Shown: positions 40,430-52,268, numbered from the stretch's first letter. The stretch is DNA of 64,000 nucleotides from Loripinus fragilis (GCA_964019695.1 OZ026519.1:22568013-22632012); one strand, 5' to 3'. Notes: generated by a model not told the origin, from the sequence alone. Numbers and translations are program-made.

Positions 40430-40720
40430 ATTTATAGCAGCTTAGGCTGTTCTCCATTTTCGGCGGTAGCTCTGTGCCGTTGATTCATTGTTTTTGTTGC
40501 ACCCATTATCAATGGGGTTATGTGTTTACACTTCTTTTTGTCCTTCTAGTTTTGCACTCATTTTGATGGGGAACAGGGAGCTTGTCGCTTTAATTGTTTT
40601 GCTGGTGTCTTTTGACTATTAGTGTTCCATGACTCTTTCTCATGGTTCCTTGGGCTAGCCTGCAGTTTGTGTTTGAAGCAGTTCCTGATCATACTCGCGT
40701 CCTGTTTTTATATTTACAAG
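40430..40720 (+). mobile_element. Retroelement 3' segment inside fold-back element
   Basis: Contains TTTTGATGGGGAACAGGGAG and ends near CTGATCATACTC, like 42800-43050 in the same orientation and 6690-6960 and 29235-29540 inverted. Confidence 0.5.
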
Positions 40721-41004
40721 TCGATTAAATATTCAGGAAGACTTGTTCTCAGTGAAGAACTCTTTAAAGAGACCCGGCCTTGAAGAACATTGGACATAAT
40801 TCAGAAGTACAGTAGGCCACACCTTGACTTGTTTAAATTCACTGAGCTCTCTCTGATGCTTGGAATACACCTTCATTTGATTCAAAAAGCACAACTGTCT
40901 TCAGGGGTTGAAAACTGCTTTGTGTAAACCAGTCTGTTCATTTGCTTAGTCCTTACAATGCTGGTTATTTTAGAAAAGGAGAGTCTCTCAGTGATAATGT
41001 GTTC

Positions 41005-41150
41005 AGCTCAACACAGATGGGTTTCTGGTCCTAGCCTCTTTTGGGGCTCTGTATTTTGTCTTTGAGCAATACACATTATACTCTGCTTAATACAGGTTCA
41101 ACCTAGGAAGCGCCCAAACCTTACTGAAAAAAATGCTGATTGTGACAAAT
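41005..41150 (+). mobile_element. Degenerate SINE body
   Basis: CTTTGAGCAATACACATTAT, TACAGGTTCAACCTAGGAAG and CTGAAAAAAATGCTG line up in order with the SINE body at 34265-34365. The tRNA-like head is not recognisable. Confidence 0.4.
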
Positions 41151-42799
41151 ATTGATGCAAAAACGGTGGTCATTAGATTCAGACTTCGCTAAAATGTAGG
41201 GGACTTTTACTGAGTATAATATGCACCTTTAACAATCTACATTACATATGCCATTTCTATCCAAACTGAAAATGACCATTAATAATATATTGAGAAACAC
41301 TTGGACCAAATAATTAAATTACGAAAAAGACATGGTCGCATCTGGGGGGGGGGGGGGGGGTACATTGATATTTTCATACATTCGTAGGCTCGGACCATTT
41401 TGGGATGTGTAATTTTTTTAATTTCAACATCTTTTTGGGTATTCAGATAAACGAGTGTGAAGATTTTGTGGATATTTTTAAGAGGTCATCACAAATTGGA
41501 CTAGATTTAGGGTACATTTCTATGTATTTTAGGGTATCTTCTAAAGGTTAAGGTACAGAATTTGGGATATTTTTGGGCTGCTAAAATTTTATGTAGGAAG
41601 AAAAATGAGAGTCCACCATCCCCCTTGATTGATCAATATTTGTTTCCGTATATACAGACCGTCAATGGAAACATTTGAAGTAAATCTTGTCCATGAATAT
41701 TGACTTCTTTGGTGCCCCACCAAAGCAAAGTTAAATCATAGCAGAAAACAACAACCAAAAATTCCAGGGAAAATACTTAACAATCTCAACAATTCCTCAC
41801 AATTGTCCAGAACATGTTATCAAAATATCACCCAAAGTCTTATAATGTGACGTAGGTTGTCGTCCTTGTGTTTGCCATATGCTGTATACAAATATGGGAA
41901 AATGGCATTGACATAAGTAAACCCTTACTATAAATCAAACTTGTTCAGACATAGACGTACCAAAGTCAAACAATTCAAATAAAGTAGGCAATAGAAAATT
42001 TGGAACACCAAGGTTGCTCAGGTGGGTTTAGCGCTTAACCATTGTTCTGAGAGCTTTAAGTTCGAGCAGCAAAACCTATATGACTACCTACGTGCCTGAC
42101 TTTATGTATGTCTTTATGCCTGTCTGTCTTTATGTCTGTCTGTCTGTCTGTCGCAAACTATGGTTGCTGTTTGGGTTAAAACAATGGAATGACAATTCTA
42201 TGCATGTTCAGCTTTGAGCTAACTTTTTGTAAAAGCTTATACTTATATAAGTTGTAAGAAAACAGCGGGTACCAGTCGAGTTTGGGCCACAGTACACTGT
42301 ACGGGCGAAGTCATTAGATCGGCTAAAGCCTCAGACTAAAGCTTGGTTCACTTTCGTTTTATCTTTTTATATATTCAATTATATTTTTATTTTGAGAACA
42401 TATACATGTATACTAATTCGCTTTCAAGTTTTATGATGATTAGAATCGCATTATACAAGCCTACCAGCTATTCTATTGGCTTGTAACCTAATAATTCCAT
42501 GGCTCCATAACAGTAATCATGCATAATACTGCGCTGCAAAAATATTGTCTTCGCATCTACGATTTCGTTTATCCGCCATTTTTGAATATCATGTGAATTG
42601 TTGCATTCACAAAATTTTGGTCCGCTACTCAGTCCTAGTAGCTGAGCAGGCTGAATTCATTTATCCAAACCCATGGAAGCCTCCATGTGATCGTAACATT
42701 TTGTGTGCTTCAACAACAGCATAATATTGGGCAAATATTTGGTATCAGTAAAATGCACTAAAGCCAACCCAACCAATGGCTTCAGCTTCTGACAATTCT

Positions 42800-43050
42800 A
42801 AGGTGGTGGTTCGTTGTTGATTGTAACTGCCCTTGTGGGATTCTGTAATTGTTCAATGTTTAGTCCCATCTAGCTTCTAATCATCTTGATGGGGAAGATA
42901 GAGTTGATTGTCTTACGTTTTTCGTCTTCCTGGTGTTTTGTGAATGTTGTGTGGCTTTTCCTTATGGTGCCAGGGGATTTGCCTGCAGTTCGTGACTGTG
43001 GTCTTTCCTGATCATACTCAATTTTTCTAATGATAAGGCCCATATAGTGT
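42800..43050 (+). mobile_element. Retroelement 3' segment, second copy in fold-back element
   Basis: Contains ATCTTGATGGGGAAGATAGA, TGTTGTGTGGCTTTTCC and CCTGATCATACTC; see 40430-40720. Confidence 0.5.
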
Positions 43051-43238
43051 TTACTTATTACCAAGAATACTGGGTTCAATTCGTTTAGTGCAAGAACCTA
43101 TTAGTCTCGAAGTTAGCCCCATTCTTGCATTCAGCCTTTACGCAATATTCCAGCTATTTCCAAGCTCTTATATTTCAAAATATATGTAACAGCAAAAAGG
43201 TTGAAAATTTCTCTGGAATGTTTGCAGCATGCCAGCAT

Positions 43239-43804
43239 GCTTATTTATCTCCATTAAAATTGAATTTGTGTTCCAATGGTATGGACCACGGAACACGTCA
43301 CATTCAAAGCTGTCTTTTGCTCCACTCACCTACAAACGCAAGCATGCATGGCCGTTGTATCCGGCGTTACATTAAATTTCGTGGATTGTGCCTCTCTCCT
43401 TGCTTTCTGGGTTAAAAAAATCTAAGCAATGGCCAGTTCATGATACAAGGTCAGTTTCAAATACATTTTCATTCATCACTGATCAATAATTTCAAAAATA
43501 TCAAAAAAGTACGAAACTTCACAGTACGAAAGCTCTCATAGTGCATGGTACGAAACTGACACCAATTTTCTTTTGAAGTGTTTGACAATTTCAGCAAAGT
43601 TTATGTTTCAGTTGAAGATTTGGCAGTTAGAATAATGCATGTAGATCCGGATAGGCTACTTTTCATGTTCGATGAACGTATCCTTATATTTTCAAAAAGT
43701 GTTGTTTCTACCTACCGTCAGTCAAAACACCAAAAATGGCGACGAATCCGTTGAAAAAGACCGGCGTTTCGACCGTTCTTCCAGCGTTACGGTTGGACAC
43801 TGTG
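43239..43804 (-). repeat. Right terminal inverted repeat of fold-back element
   Basis: Mirror of 39763-40359; begins GCTTATTTATCTCC and ends GGTTGGACACTGTG. Confidence 0.85.
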
Positions 43805-43809
43805 TATAC

Positions 43810-44590
43810 TCAGAAAAACAATTGAAGGATATTTCAATTCAGTTCCATCTCTAACATTTAATGCAATAAAAACTAAACTAATTATGCATGCATTTCATAG
43901 TTCCAGATATCTGCAATCAAAATGAATGTTTGATTGAAGTCACACTTCAATGATTAAGTACAGTTTGTGTCCAAATGGAGTAACCCTCTATACTAAAAAG
44001 TCACAAGCATTCAAAAATGATTGAAACCCGTTTTTATCGTTTATATTCCATAATTGCTGGCTCCAAAATCATTGCTGGATCTCCATCAAAAGTATTGCAC
44101 CTTATTTTGTAGTTGTCAGTGTTTTACTGCCAATTTGTTGTCATATTGGCTGGGGTATGTCATATCTGTGCAATTTTGTTGAAGAAGTTATCACGTTATT
44201 AGGTGCAATTACTGATAAATGGGTGTGAACACTTGTCTGTGGTCAGAATTAGAACATAAGTAATGACCAGGTAAAGGTTGCAGCAAAAAATATAAATGCT
44301 AAATTTTTTGCTTGTGAGCTTTGGGTAAAGCGGGTTGGTAGATTTGGTGTGGTACTGTATCGTAACCAATGATACGTTAATTTTATTTTGCATTCTGCTG
44401 AATTGCAGATTGGTAGTTCTATCAGATACGAAAATGCCTTGTATGGAAATTATTTTCTCAATTGTTATATAGTCAAAAGAATTTTAATATCCTTCAATTG
44501 TTTTTCTGAGTATATATGTCAATTACAAGTGGTCCCCTATATGAATGCTGCTAACCATGCCCCTGGGACAAAAGTCCCGCTCTGCTGAAC
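43810..44590. other. No gene recognised
   Basis: AT-rich with short open frames. No domain or clear repeat structure seen. Confidence 0.4.
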
Positions 44591-44594
44591 AAAA

Positions 44595-45140
44595 AAGCTG
44601 CCAGAGCTCTAGATAAGAAATATCTAAATGGCATCTCCTGAACCACTGGCCCAAATTCATAATAATTTCGCAGAATTGTTCCTCATGATGCCCTCTACTT
44701 TAAACTGCACAGCCTAACAAGGGCTGCCAGAGCTCTAGACAAGAAATATCTTAAAATGCCATCTCCTGAACCACTGGTCAAAATTCAAAATAATTTCACT
44801 GAAATGTTCCTCATGATGCCCTCTACCAAAATTGCACAAATGGTTTCACTTGGCCAAAAAAAAGGCCATCAGAGCTCTAGATAAGAAATACTCCTGAAAT
44901 ACTGGTCCAAGTTCAAAATAACATCAAAGAAATGTTCCTCATGATGCCCTCTACTAAAAACTGCACAAGTGGTTATGTTCTGCAGAACAAAGGTGCTGCC
45001 AGAGCTCTAGATAAGAATATTAATATCTTTAAATGACATCTGCTGAACCACTGGTCAAAATTCAAAATAATTTAACAGAAATGTTCCTCATGATGCCCTC
45101 TACCAAAATTACTGTACAAAAGTGCCACCAGAGCCAAAAA
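44595..45140. repeat. ~130-bp tandem repeat, about four to five units
   Basis: CCAGAGCTCTAGA-type starts lie at about 44601, 44726, 44869 and 44999. Each is followed by CTCCTGAACCACTGG and TTCCTCATGATGCCCTCTAC. Diverged units continue at 45410-45600, 61350-61560 and 63030-63230. Confidence 0.8.
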
Positions 45141-45194
45141 ATATAAATATATTCAAATGATATCTCTTAAACAACTGGCCAAAACATGATCCAG

Positions 45195-46560
45195 GGCCCT
45201 CTTTATAGCTCACCTGAGCCATTGGCTCAAAGTGAGCTATTGTGATTGTTGGATGTCCGTCGTCAACAATTACTTCAAAGGACATGTCCTAAACTACTGG
45301 CTGGACTTTTAGCTCACCTGAGCAGAAGGCTCAAGGTAAACTATTTTGATCGGTTTTTGCCTGTCAGCCGTCGTACATCCATCCATCGTGTGTCTGTCCG
45401 TCGTGCGTAAACTTTTTCTTTAAACGACATCTCCTGAACCACTGGTCCAAATTTCAAATAACTTCACATGAATGTTCCCTATGAAGCCTTCTTTCAAATT
45501 GCATAAATGGTTCTGTTCCATCAAACTAGAAGGCCAACAGAGCTCCAGATAAGAAATCTTTTAAACGACATCTCCTCCTGAACCACTGGTCCAAATTCAA
45601 TATAATTTCACAGAATTAACAAGAGTGAAGCAGAGAACATTATGAGCAAATATTTTACCCTTTTATACACCCATGTCCTCTGGATGGGGTCAAAAGGTCA
45701 AAACATTTTTTTCTCTGAAGAATGTCATGTTGCATATCAAATTAAAAGGAAAGAGTGTAGAACATTATGCAAGTAAAATATTTGACCTCTGACCCTTACC
45801 TTTTGGGCTGTGTAAAAAGGTTAAAAATTGAAATTGAACTCAGTGCATTGATAGGCTTTGGTTATGATCTGAGTGAAATATTTCAATTGTATACACAGTG
45901 TTAAGCGAACACTTGTCCATAGCAAGCAGGCTCCTTTTCTTCATTTTCGGAATATGCTTCAAAGCAGGTATCTTTTCAAAGATATTAAAAAATTACTTTA
46001 GGTCAGGCATCTAATAGAATTTTGACAGTTTTGTAGCATTCAATTAAATAAAACTAGGGCATTAATGGGTTTAAAAGGGTTTATTGCTTTAGGGACACCC
46101 TGACACAGAATATACCATTAAGATCATTAAACTGCAATAAGTTAAATATGGTACCAGGCTCAGTCTTCTAGCAAGATTGATTGTCTAGATACCCTGCTAT
46201 ACGCAACATCCAACTCAGAAAAGGGCCACTACCAGGTCTCATCTATACCTATTTGTATATTTACCATTTTCTTTCCATTCACTTTATAGCTCACATGAGC
46301 CATTGGCTCATGGTGAGCTATTGTGATTGTTGGATGTCCGTCGTCCGCCGTGCGTCGTCAACAATTGCTTCAAAGGACATCTCCTAAACTACTGGCTGGA
46401 TTTTGACCAAACTTGGTAGGAATGATCCTTATATAGCCCTCTTTAAAAATTGTTGAAATGGTTTCAGACCATTGCATATCTAGGTCACACATAAGCTAAA
46501 AATAGATTTTCAAGATGAAAACTTTAACTAGAGGACATGAAGGTCCTGAGGGGCTCACCT
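45195..46560. repeat. AGCTCACCTGAGC-family repeat segments
   Basis: TAGCTCACCTGAGCCATTGG at 45206, a variant near 45310 and TAGCTCACATGAGCC near 46288. Each is followed by GTGAGCTATTGTGATTGTTG or similar. The same family ends near 48945-48970, 52285-52310 and 59690-59725 and starts near 58932 and 62103. It is probably a very abundant short-ended DNA element. Confidence 0.6.
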
Positions 46561-46789
46561 GATCTCTTTAATAATGGTAAAATAGGTCATGGTCAACTAC
46601 GGCTTATAATAAAACATGGTTAACCATATATGGGGGTTGCAGCCATTTTGGTCAAGTGACCTGAAACAATCTAATGAATACTCCATCGAACAGCCCAGTG
46701 ATTTCTGAGAAACCAATGTTTAGATAGGTATGTGGCAGTCCAAATGAGTGGCATTGGATAAATGTCACAGGTTAGCTTGACATTTGGTA

Positions 46790-47990
46790 CTTATATAAAA
46801 CCATTATCTCATAAGGTTAAACATTTCTCGAAAGTATTATGATTTCCCCTTCAACATTTATAGAAAAATGAACATTTCAAGATTTTTCCCATATAAATGC
46901 ATTAGGAATCAAATTTGACCTTGCCATAAAGTATGTCAAGGTCAAGCTAGATTCATCATTTTTGCAAACCTGGTAGAGACCACATCCCCAATGCTAGATA
47001 CCAAGTCCCAAGGTCATTGGCTTTTGGCTCCAGAGAATAAGATATTTAAAGGGTTTTACCATATATGGCTGTGATGGTCTTGACCTTTGAAACTTTTTTA
47101 TAGCCATCATCTCACTAGTTTAACATATCAAGTGAGAATAATGACTTCAGCTTCAACAGTATTAAAAAAATCAACTTTTCAAAAAAAATCCCATTTAAAT
47201 GCATTAGGAAGCAAATTTGACCTTGACGTTAAGTAGGTCAAGGTCAACTTAAGATCATCATTTGAACAAAATTGGTAGGCCTCACATCCCCAATGCTACA
47301 TACCAAGTCCCATTATCACAGGCCTTCTGGTTCTGGAGATGAAGATTTTTAAATGGTTTTTACCATATATCATGGGCGTGGTGGTCATCTTGGTCATGTG
47401 ACCAAAATATTTTACATAAGTTTTGGCTAACATATCATAAGGAGTCTTCATATGAAATTTGAGTTCAATTGGGCTAATGGTTTGTGTGAAAACTATGTGG
47501 GACTCCAGTATGAGCGACCTTAGCTGAAAGGTCAAAGGTCAACCTTGACCTTTGGAAGGTTGACCTTTGGAACTTATTTATAGCCATTGTCTCATTAGAC
47601 TAAACATATCAAGAGAATAATGATTAAGGATTCCACAGTTTTCAAAAAAATCAACTTTTCATAAATTTTCCCATTTAAATGCATTAGGAAGCAAATTTGA
47701 CTTTAAGTAGGTCAAGGTCAACCTAGGATAATCATTTTAACAAACTTGGTAGGCCCCACAACCCCAATGCTACATACCAAGTCCCAAGGTCATCAGCCTT
47801 CTGGTTCTGGAGAAGATTTTTTTAAAGGGTTTTTACCATATATGGGCGTTGCGGCCATCTTGGTCACGTGACCATTTGAACAAACTTTCGTTCCCGCATC
47901 CTTAGGAGTCTCCATATGAAATTAGAATTCAATTGGCCCAGTGGTCTCAGAGGAGAAGATGTTTGAAATTGTGGACGGATGGACGACGGA
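46790..47990. repeat. ~300-470-bp tandem repeat within the AGCTCACC-family element
   Basis: CCCATTTAAATGCATTAGGAAG-like words near 46890, 47188 and 47670, plus TACCAAGTCCCA near 47001, 47300 and 47778 and TTACCATATAT near 47057, 47360 and 47835. About three units. No coding content. Confidence 0.65.
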
Positions 47991-48012
47991 TGCCGTGGTG
48001 ACTGGTATACTA

Positions 48013-48930
48013 TACTGAACAAAAATGAAAACGCTACACCTGAATTGTTTGCAATCTATATACAAAATTAAGCAAACCAAGGATGCAAATGAAAGTGTAT
48101 CTTAATGTTCAAATACTGGGTAATGCATAACAGTAAAAAGTTTTACGGATGTTGTCACGAGGAAACACATGAAAGCCATTCAAATGTGACAGGGGTCCAA
48201 TTTTTCAGGTTGCAAATTTGAACAGAAATCTCACACAGTTTAGGCCTTCAGAAATCCACTACCTACGAGATCCGACTGCACGAAATGGTAGTCTAGACAT
48301 GTGACAACCAGAAATTTTAAGGACTTATCTCAAGTATGTTTTGATCGTTTAGAAAAGCAATCTTAAAAAGCAGGTTTTCCATCAAATTGCCAAGTTTGAA
48401 ATTTTAACACTGAAGTCTCCATAGGAAAATCAATGTGTTGTGGCAGCTTAAAATGAGGACATTACTAGTTGAGAAATGGTAGAAACAATGTGCTGAGAGG
48501 TCTGCCTTATTTGGCAAAAAAAATATCGAAAATCGTGATAAATCGAAGATTACCAAACTTTTATTATTCCCTATTTGTTTTTGTCAAAGGGAGACAATTT
48601 TCAATTTTTTACAAATTTGATATATTCGAATTTGATTTCTGAGCTTGTTTCAAGTGATAAATCAGTATTCTTGTGTTTTTTTATGCAACACATTTTTGAT
48701 AAGCGTAACAATTTTGATTTGCGCATTCCCAATAGCAAAATTCAGTGAAAAAAGCTTTAAACACTTAAAGGAGCATAACTCAGACATCAAACGAGACAAT
48801 TTGGTGGAGTTTCGATGAATCGTTTGCTAGAGGTCTGGGAACATTATTAAGCTTAGTAAATACTTTTTGTCCAATACTTTCTCACAAAATATAGATTATT
48901 GTAGTGTAGCGTTTTCACTTTTGTTCAGTA
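48013..48930. mobile_element. TA-flanked DNA element, 918 bp, Tc1/mariner-type ends
   Basis: Starts TACTGAACAAAAATGAAAAC then GCTACAC; ends GTGTAGC then GTTTTCACTTTTGTTCAGTA. The arms match over about 27 bp with one mismatch. TA duplications at 48011-48012 and 48931-48932. No transposase frame. Inserted near the end of an AGCTCACC-family element, whose CTCAGGTGAGCT end follows at 48958-48969. Confidence 0.85.
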
Positions 48931-48974
48931 TATTAGCTCACCCATGAGCCTTCGGCTCAGGTGAGCTAAAAATG

Positions 48975-50400
48975 TTCTTCTCTGAAACCACATGGCCTAG
49001 AGCTTTGATACTTTGTATGTAGCATCACCTAGTGGACTCCTATCAAGTTTGTCCAAATAATACCCCTGGGGTCAAAAATGGCCCTGCCCCGGGGGTCACA
49101 TGTTTTACATAGGCTTATATAGCGAAAACATGAAAAAATCTTCTTGTCTGAAACCTTAAGGCCTAGAGTTTTGATATTTGGTATTTAGCATCACCTAGTA
49201 GACCTCTACCAAGTTTGTTGAAATCATCCCACTGGGGCCAAAAATGGCCCCACCCCAGGGGTCACATGTTTTACATAGGTGTATACAGGGAAAACATGAA
49301 AAAGTCTTTTATGTCTGAAACCTTAAAGCTGCATACTCTGTAACTATGAAAATTTTTCGAAAAATTTTATTTTCTTTTTAAATCATTTGCAAAAGTAGAA
49401 TTAAGCTATGTTTTCACAATAAAAATATTCAGTACAGCTGAAAACTGCATGGAAAAGTGAATTATCTTACCAAATAGGTGTATTTTTCTCTTGTTGGTAA
49501 TTATTTGCGTCCCTCCAATAATTCTAGACCGTTGAATTTTAACATAATTGCAGTTGTTTTGATAGTGATAACTTGTTAAGATTTACGAAAATGGTAAACT
49601 GTTTACCTGAATTCGAGTATTTTTACTGTGTTCTTGAAAAATAAAAACATTATTTTTAAAATTAAAAGATCAAAAGTTACAGACTATGCAGCTTTAAAGC
49701 CTAGAGCCTTGATATTTGGTATGTAGCATCACCTAGTGGACCTCTACCAAAATTGTTCAAATTATGCTCCTGGGGTCAAAATGGCCCCGCCCCAGGGGTC
49801 ACGTGTTTTATATAGGCTTATATAGGAAAAAACATGAACAAATCTTGTCTGAAACCATAAGGACTAGAGCCTTGATATTTGGTATATAGCATCACCTAGT
49901 GGATCTCTACCAAGTTTGTTCAAATAATGCCCCCAGGAAGAATTCTTGTCTGAAGCCATAAGGCCTATAGCTTTGATATTTGGTTTGTAGCATCACCTAG
50001 TGGATCTCTACCAAGTTTGTTCAAATTTTGCCCCTTGGGCCAATAATTGCCTGGTCCCAGGGGTCACATGTCTTACATAGGCTTGTATAGGGAAACATAT
50101 GAAAAAATCTTTTTTTTCCTGAAACCATAAGGCCAAGAGCCTTGATATTTTGTATGTAGCATCACCTAGTGGACCTCTACCAAGTTTGTTCAAATAATGC
50201 CCCAGGGGCCAAAAACTGACTTCCCCCTTTAGCGTCACATGTTTTACATAGGCTTATAAAATCATTGAAAAGTCTTCTTGTCTGAAACCATAAGGCCTAG
50301 AGCCTTGATATTTGGTATGTAGCATGACATAGTAGACTGCTACCATTTTTGTTCAAATTATGCTCCTGGGGCCAAAATTGGCCCCACCCCAGGTGTCACC
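48975..50400. repeat. ~165-bp tandem repeat, about seven units
   Basis: CCTAGAGC...TTGATATTTGGTATGTAGCA followed by TCACCTAGTGGACCTCTACC and GTCACATGTTTTACATAGGC. Units begin near 48980, 49150, 49310, 49850, 49950, 50115 and 50277. One unit is split by a TTAA-flanked MITE. Confidence 0.85.
49327..49693. mobile_element. TTAA-flanked MITE, 367 bp
   Basis: Ends AGCTGCATACTCTGTAAC and GTTACAGACTATGCAGCT pair with one mismatch in 18. TTAA flanks both sides (49323-49326, 49694-49697). A neighbouring array unit reads CCTTAAGGCCTAGAG at the same place, which represents the empty site. The interior is AT-rich with no coding frame. Confidence 0.9.
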
Positions 50401-50435
50401 AGGGACATTGCCAGCTTTCAACAGATATATATATA

Positions 50436-50700
50436 TATAAGAAAAAATTAAACAACATAAGCCCATGGACGATTTTTTTACTATTTTTATTATTGCCAAC
50501 CGGTTTCCTATCTTCAGGGCAATAATGGCGTCAAAATATGTGTTGCTTCTTAGCAACGTCACTACTAAAATATGCGTACACATGTGTACACAACGTACGC
50601 TATATTTGTAACGTCATCAAAATATGTTTAACGTTAATGGCGTCGAAATATGCGCAGTTTCCTAGCGACGTCATTAACAAAATATGCGTACACATGTGTA
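50436..50700 (+). repeat. Left inverted repeat of Penelope-like element
   Basis: Almost identical inverse of 51859-52123. Includes a short hairpin GTTGCTTCTTAGCAAC and a 9-bp stem ATTATTGCC/GGCAATAAT. Several ACGTCA/TGACG half-sites are present. Confidence 0.92.
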
Positions 50701-50704
50701 AAAA

Positions 50705-51817
50705 ATGTATAAAACAGTTAAGATTGAAAAGGATGAAAACTTCGCAAAATATATTAAAGAACAATGGAAAAGATTTCTAGATGATTGTTTCATATTTTGG
50801 GAACGGTCTATGACTGACTTTACTTATTTTGAAAGTGTTTTAAACTCCTTCCATCCAGATATTAAATTTAAAGTGCAGAAAAGTGCTGAAAAGCTTCCAT
50901 TTTTGGATATAATGGTGATATAATGTGGGACTTCTATAATAACGGACATTTACTTCAAAAGCACTGACTCAAAACAATATCTTAATTTCAATTCTTGCCA
51001 TCCAAAATCAACTAAAACAAACATTCCATTCTCACTTGCACGTAGAATTTGTACTATTGTTTCTGATTTAAATATACTGAAAAAACGTCTACAAGAACTT
51101 GCGTCGACTTTAAGAAGCAGACACTATCCAGACCAAGTTATTAAAACAGGCATTTTGAAAGCTATTGAGATCCCAAGAAACACTTTATTAAACACACATA
51201 AAGAGGTAGAAATAAACATCACTCCGTTTATTTCTACATATAACCCAAAAAACAGGGAAGTATTTGGTATATTAAAAGCAAATATGAATATTTTTAAACA
51301 AGACAATACAATGAACAGGATAATGAAAAATACCAAATTCATAAAAGGCAAACGCCAACTTCCAAATCTAAGACGCATTTTAATGAAATCAGAATTTAAT
51401 GAAAATAATACACCACCTTGTGTGAGCAAATGCAATGAGCTGAGGTGTGGTCTTTGTAAAAGTATTATTGAGGGATCATGTTTGAAATTAAAAGATAAAA
51501 CTTTTCATGTAAAAGAACATATGAATTGCACTGTAAGAAATGTTCTTTATGTATTAATATGCAATGGTTGTAAAGAGTTTTACATAGGCCAGACAGGTGA
51601 TAAGTTAAGGAACCGAAAAACGGTACATGAACAACAGATTAGAGACCCATCAACAAGACAAATACCTGTCAGCAAACATATTGATAACTGTTGTAAAACA
51701 CAACCAAAATTCTCTATATTTCCGTTTTATAAATTTCAAACTGATGATGTTTCAGCTAGGTTAGCCAAAGAACATTATTTTATTGATGTATTTTCTCCAA
51801 AACTAAACATGTTTTGA
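50705..51817 (+). pseudogene. Penelope-like RT C-terminus plus GIY-YIG endonuclease
   Basis: A single frame of 371 codons including the final stop (51815-51817 is the last sense codon region) is broken only by a TAA at 50921-50923. Order: WKRFLDDCFIFW, with the catalytic aspartates of the RT palm (about residues 22-33); IKFKVQKSAEKLPFLDIMV; after the stop DIYFKSTDSKQYLNFNSCHP, a Penelope signature; and ICNGCKEFYIGQTGDKLRNR, the GIY-YIG nuclease, whose catalytic GIY pair here reads VLYVL...FYIG. Before the nuclease is a CVSKCNELRCGLCK cysteine-rich linker, typical of this group. The element copies RNA into DNA at nicked or exposed ends. Most of the RT is missing at the left. Confidence 0.87.
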
Positions 51818-51858
51818 TGAAGTTACAATTTATACGTATTTGCGTACACATATTTGTG

Positions 51859-52123
51859 TACACATGTGTATGCATATTTTGTTAATGACGTCGCTAGGAA
51901 ACTGCGCATATTTCGACGCCATTAACGTTAAACATATTTTGATGACGTTACAAATATAGCGTACGTTGTGTACACATGTGTACGCATATTTTAGTAGTGA
52001 CGTTGCTAAGAAGCAACACATATTTTGACGCCATTATTGCCCTGAAGATAGGAAACCGGTTGGCAATAATAAAAATAGTAAAAAAATCGTCCATGGGCTT
52101 ATGTTGTTTAATTTTTTCTTATA
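51859..52123 (-). repeat. Right inverted repeat of Penelope-like element
   Basis: Begins TACACATGTGTATGCATATT and ends TTAATTTTTTCTTATA. Mirror of 50436-50700 with one visible substitution, TGCATA for TGCGTA. Confidence 0.92.
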
Positions 52124-52151
52124 ATTTACTTGTTTTGGGACATTTTAATTA

Positions 52152-52268
<117 letters not shown>

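Larger units (their letters stand above)
39763..43804. mobile_element. 4.04-kb fold-back element, ~580-bp TIRs ending CACAGTG
   Basis: Left arm 39763-40359 and right arm 43239-43804 are inverted copies with substitutions and indels; the left arm has about 30 bp extra near 39800-39840. The ends are CACAGTGTCCAACCGTAACG and its inverse. TATAC is directly repeated outside (39758-39762 and 43805-43809). CACAGTG plus a 5-bp duplication recalls the Transib/RAG-like class, but TA-duplicating or other classes remain possible because GTATAC is itself palindromic. The interior has no transposase. It includes two direct copies of the retroelement 3' segment (40430-40720, 42800-43050) and a run of 17 G (41344-41360). 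Confidence 0.8.
50436..52123 (+). mobile_element. Penelope-like retroelement copy with inverted flanking repeats
   Basis: Layout: 265-bp inverted repeat (50436-50700), 5'-truncated reverse-transcriptase/GIY-YIG coding region (50705-51817), mirror repeat (51859-52123). The two repeats differ at about one position, so the arrangement is recent. Penelope-like elements commonly have a partial second copy attached in direct or inverse orientation, which explains the left repeat. An AT microsatellite lies just outside on both sides (short at 50427-50439, long at 52158-52265), a plausible insertion target. Confidence 0.88.

Noticed and set aside
42000..42075. tRNA-like segment with GGTTGCTCAGGTGGG and AAGTTCGAGCAG
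   Set aside because: Only loose box similarity and no SINE body or target duplication found.
52021..52080. Hammerhead ribozyme in the Penelope-like repeats
   Set aside because: CTGAAGA followed by GAAA inside a GCC/GGC stem resembles a core, but only three bases separate them, too few for helix II. Penelope-like elements can carry hammerheads, so a covariance-model search would be the decisive test.
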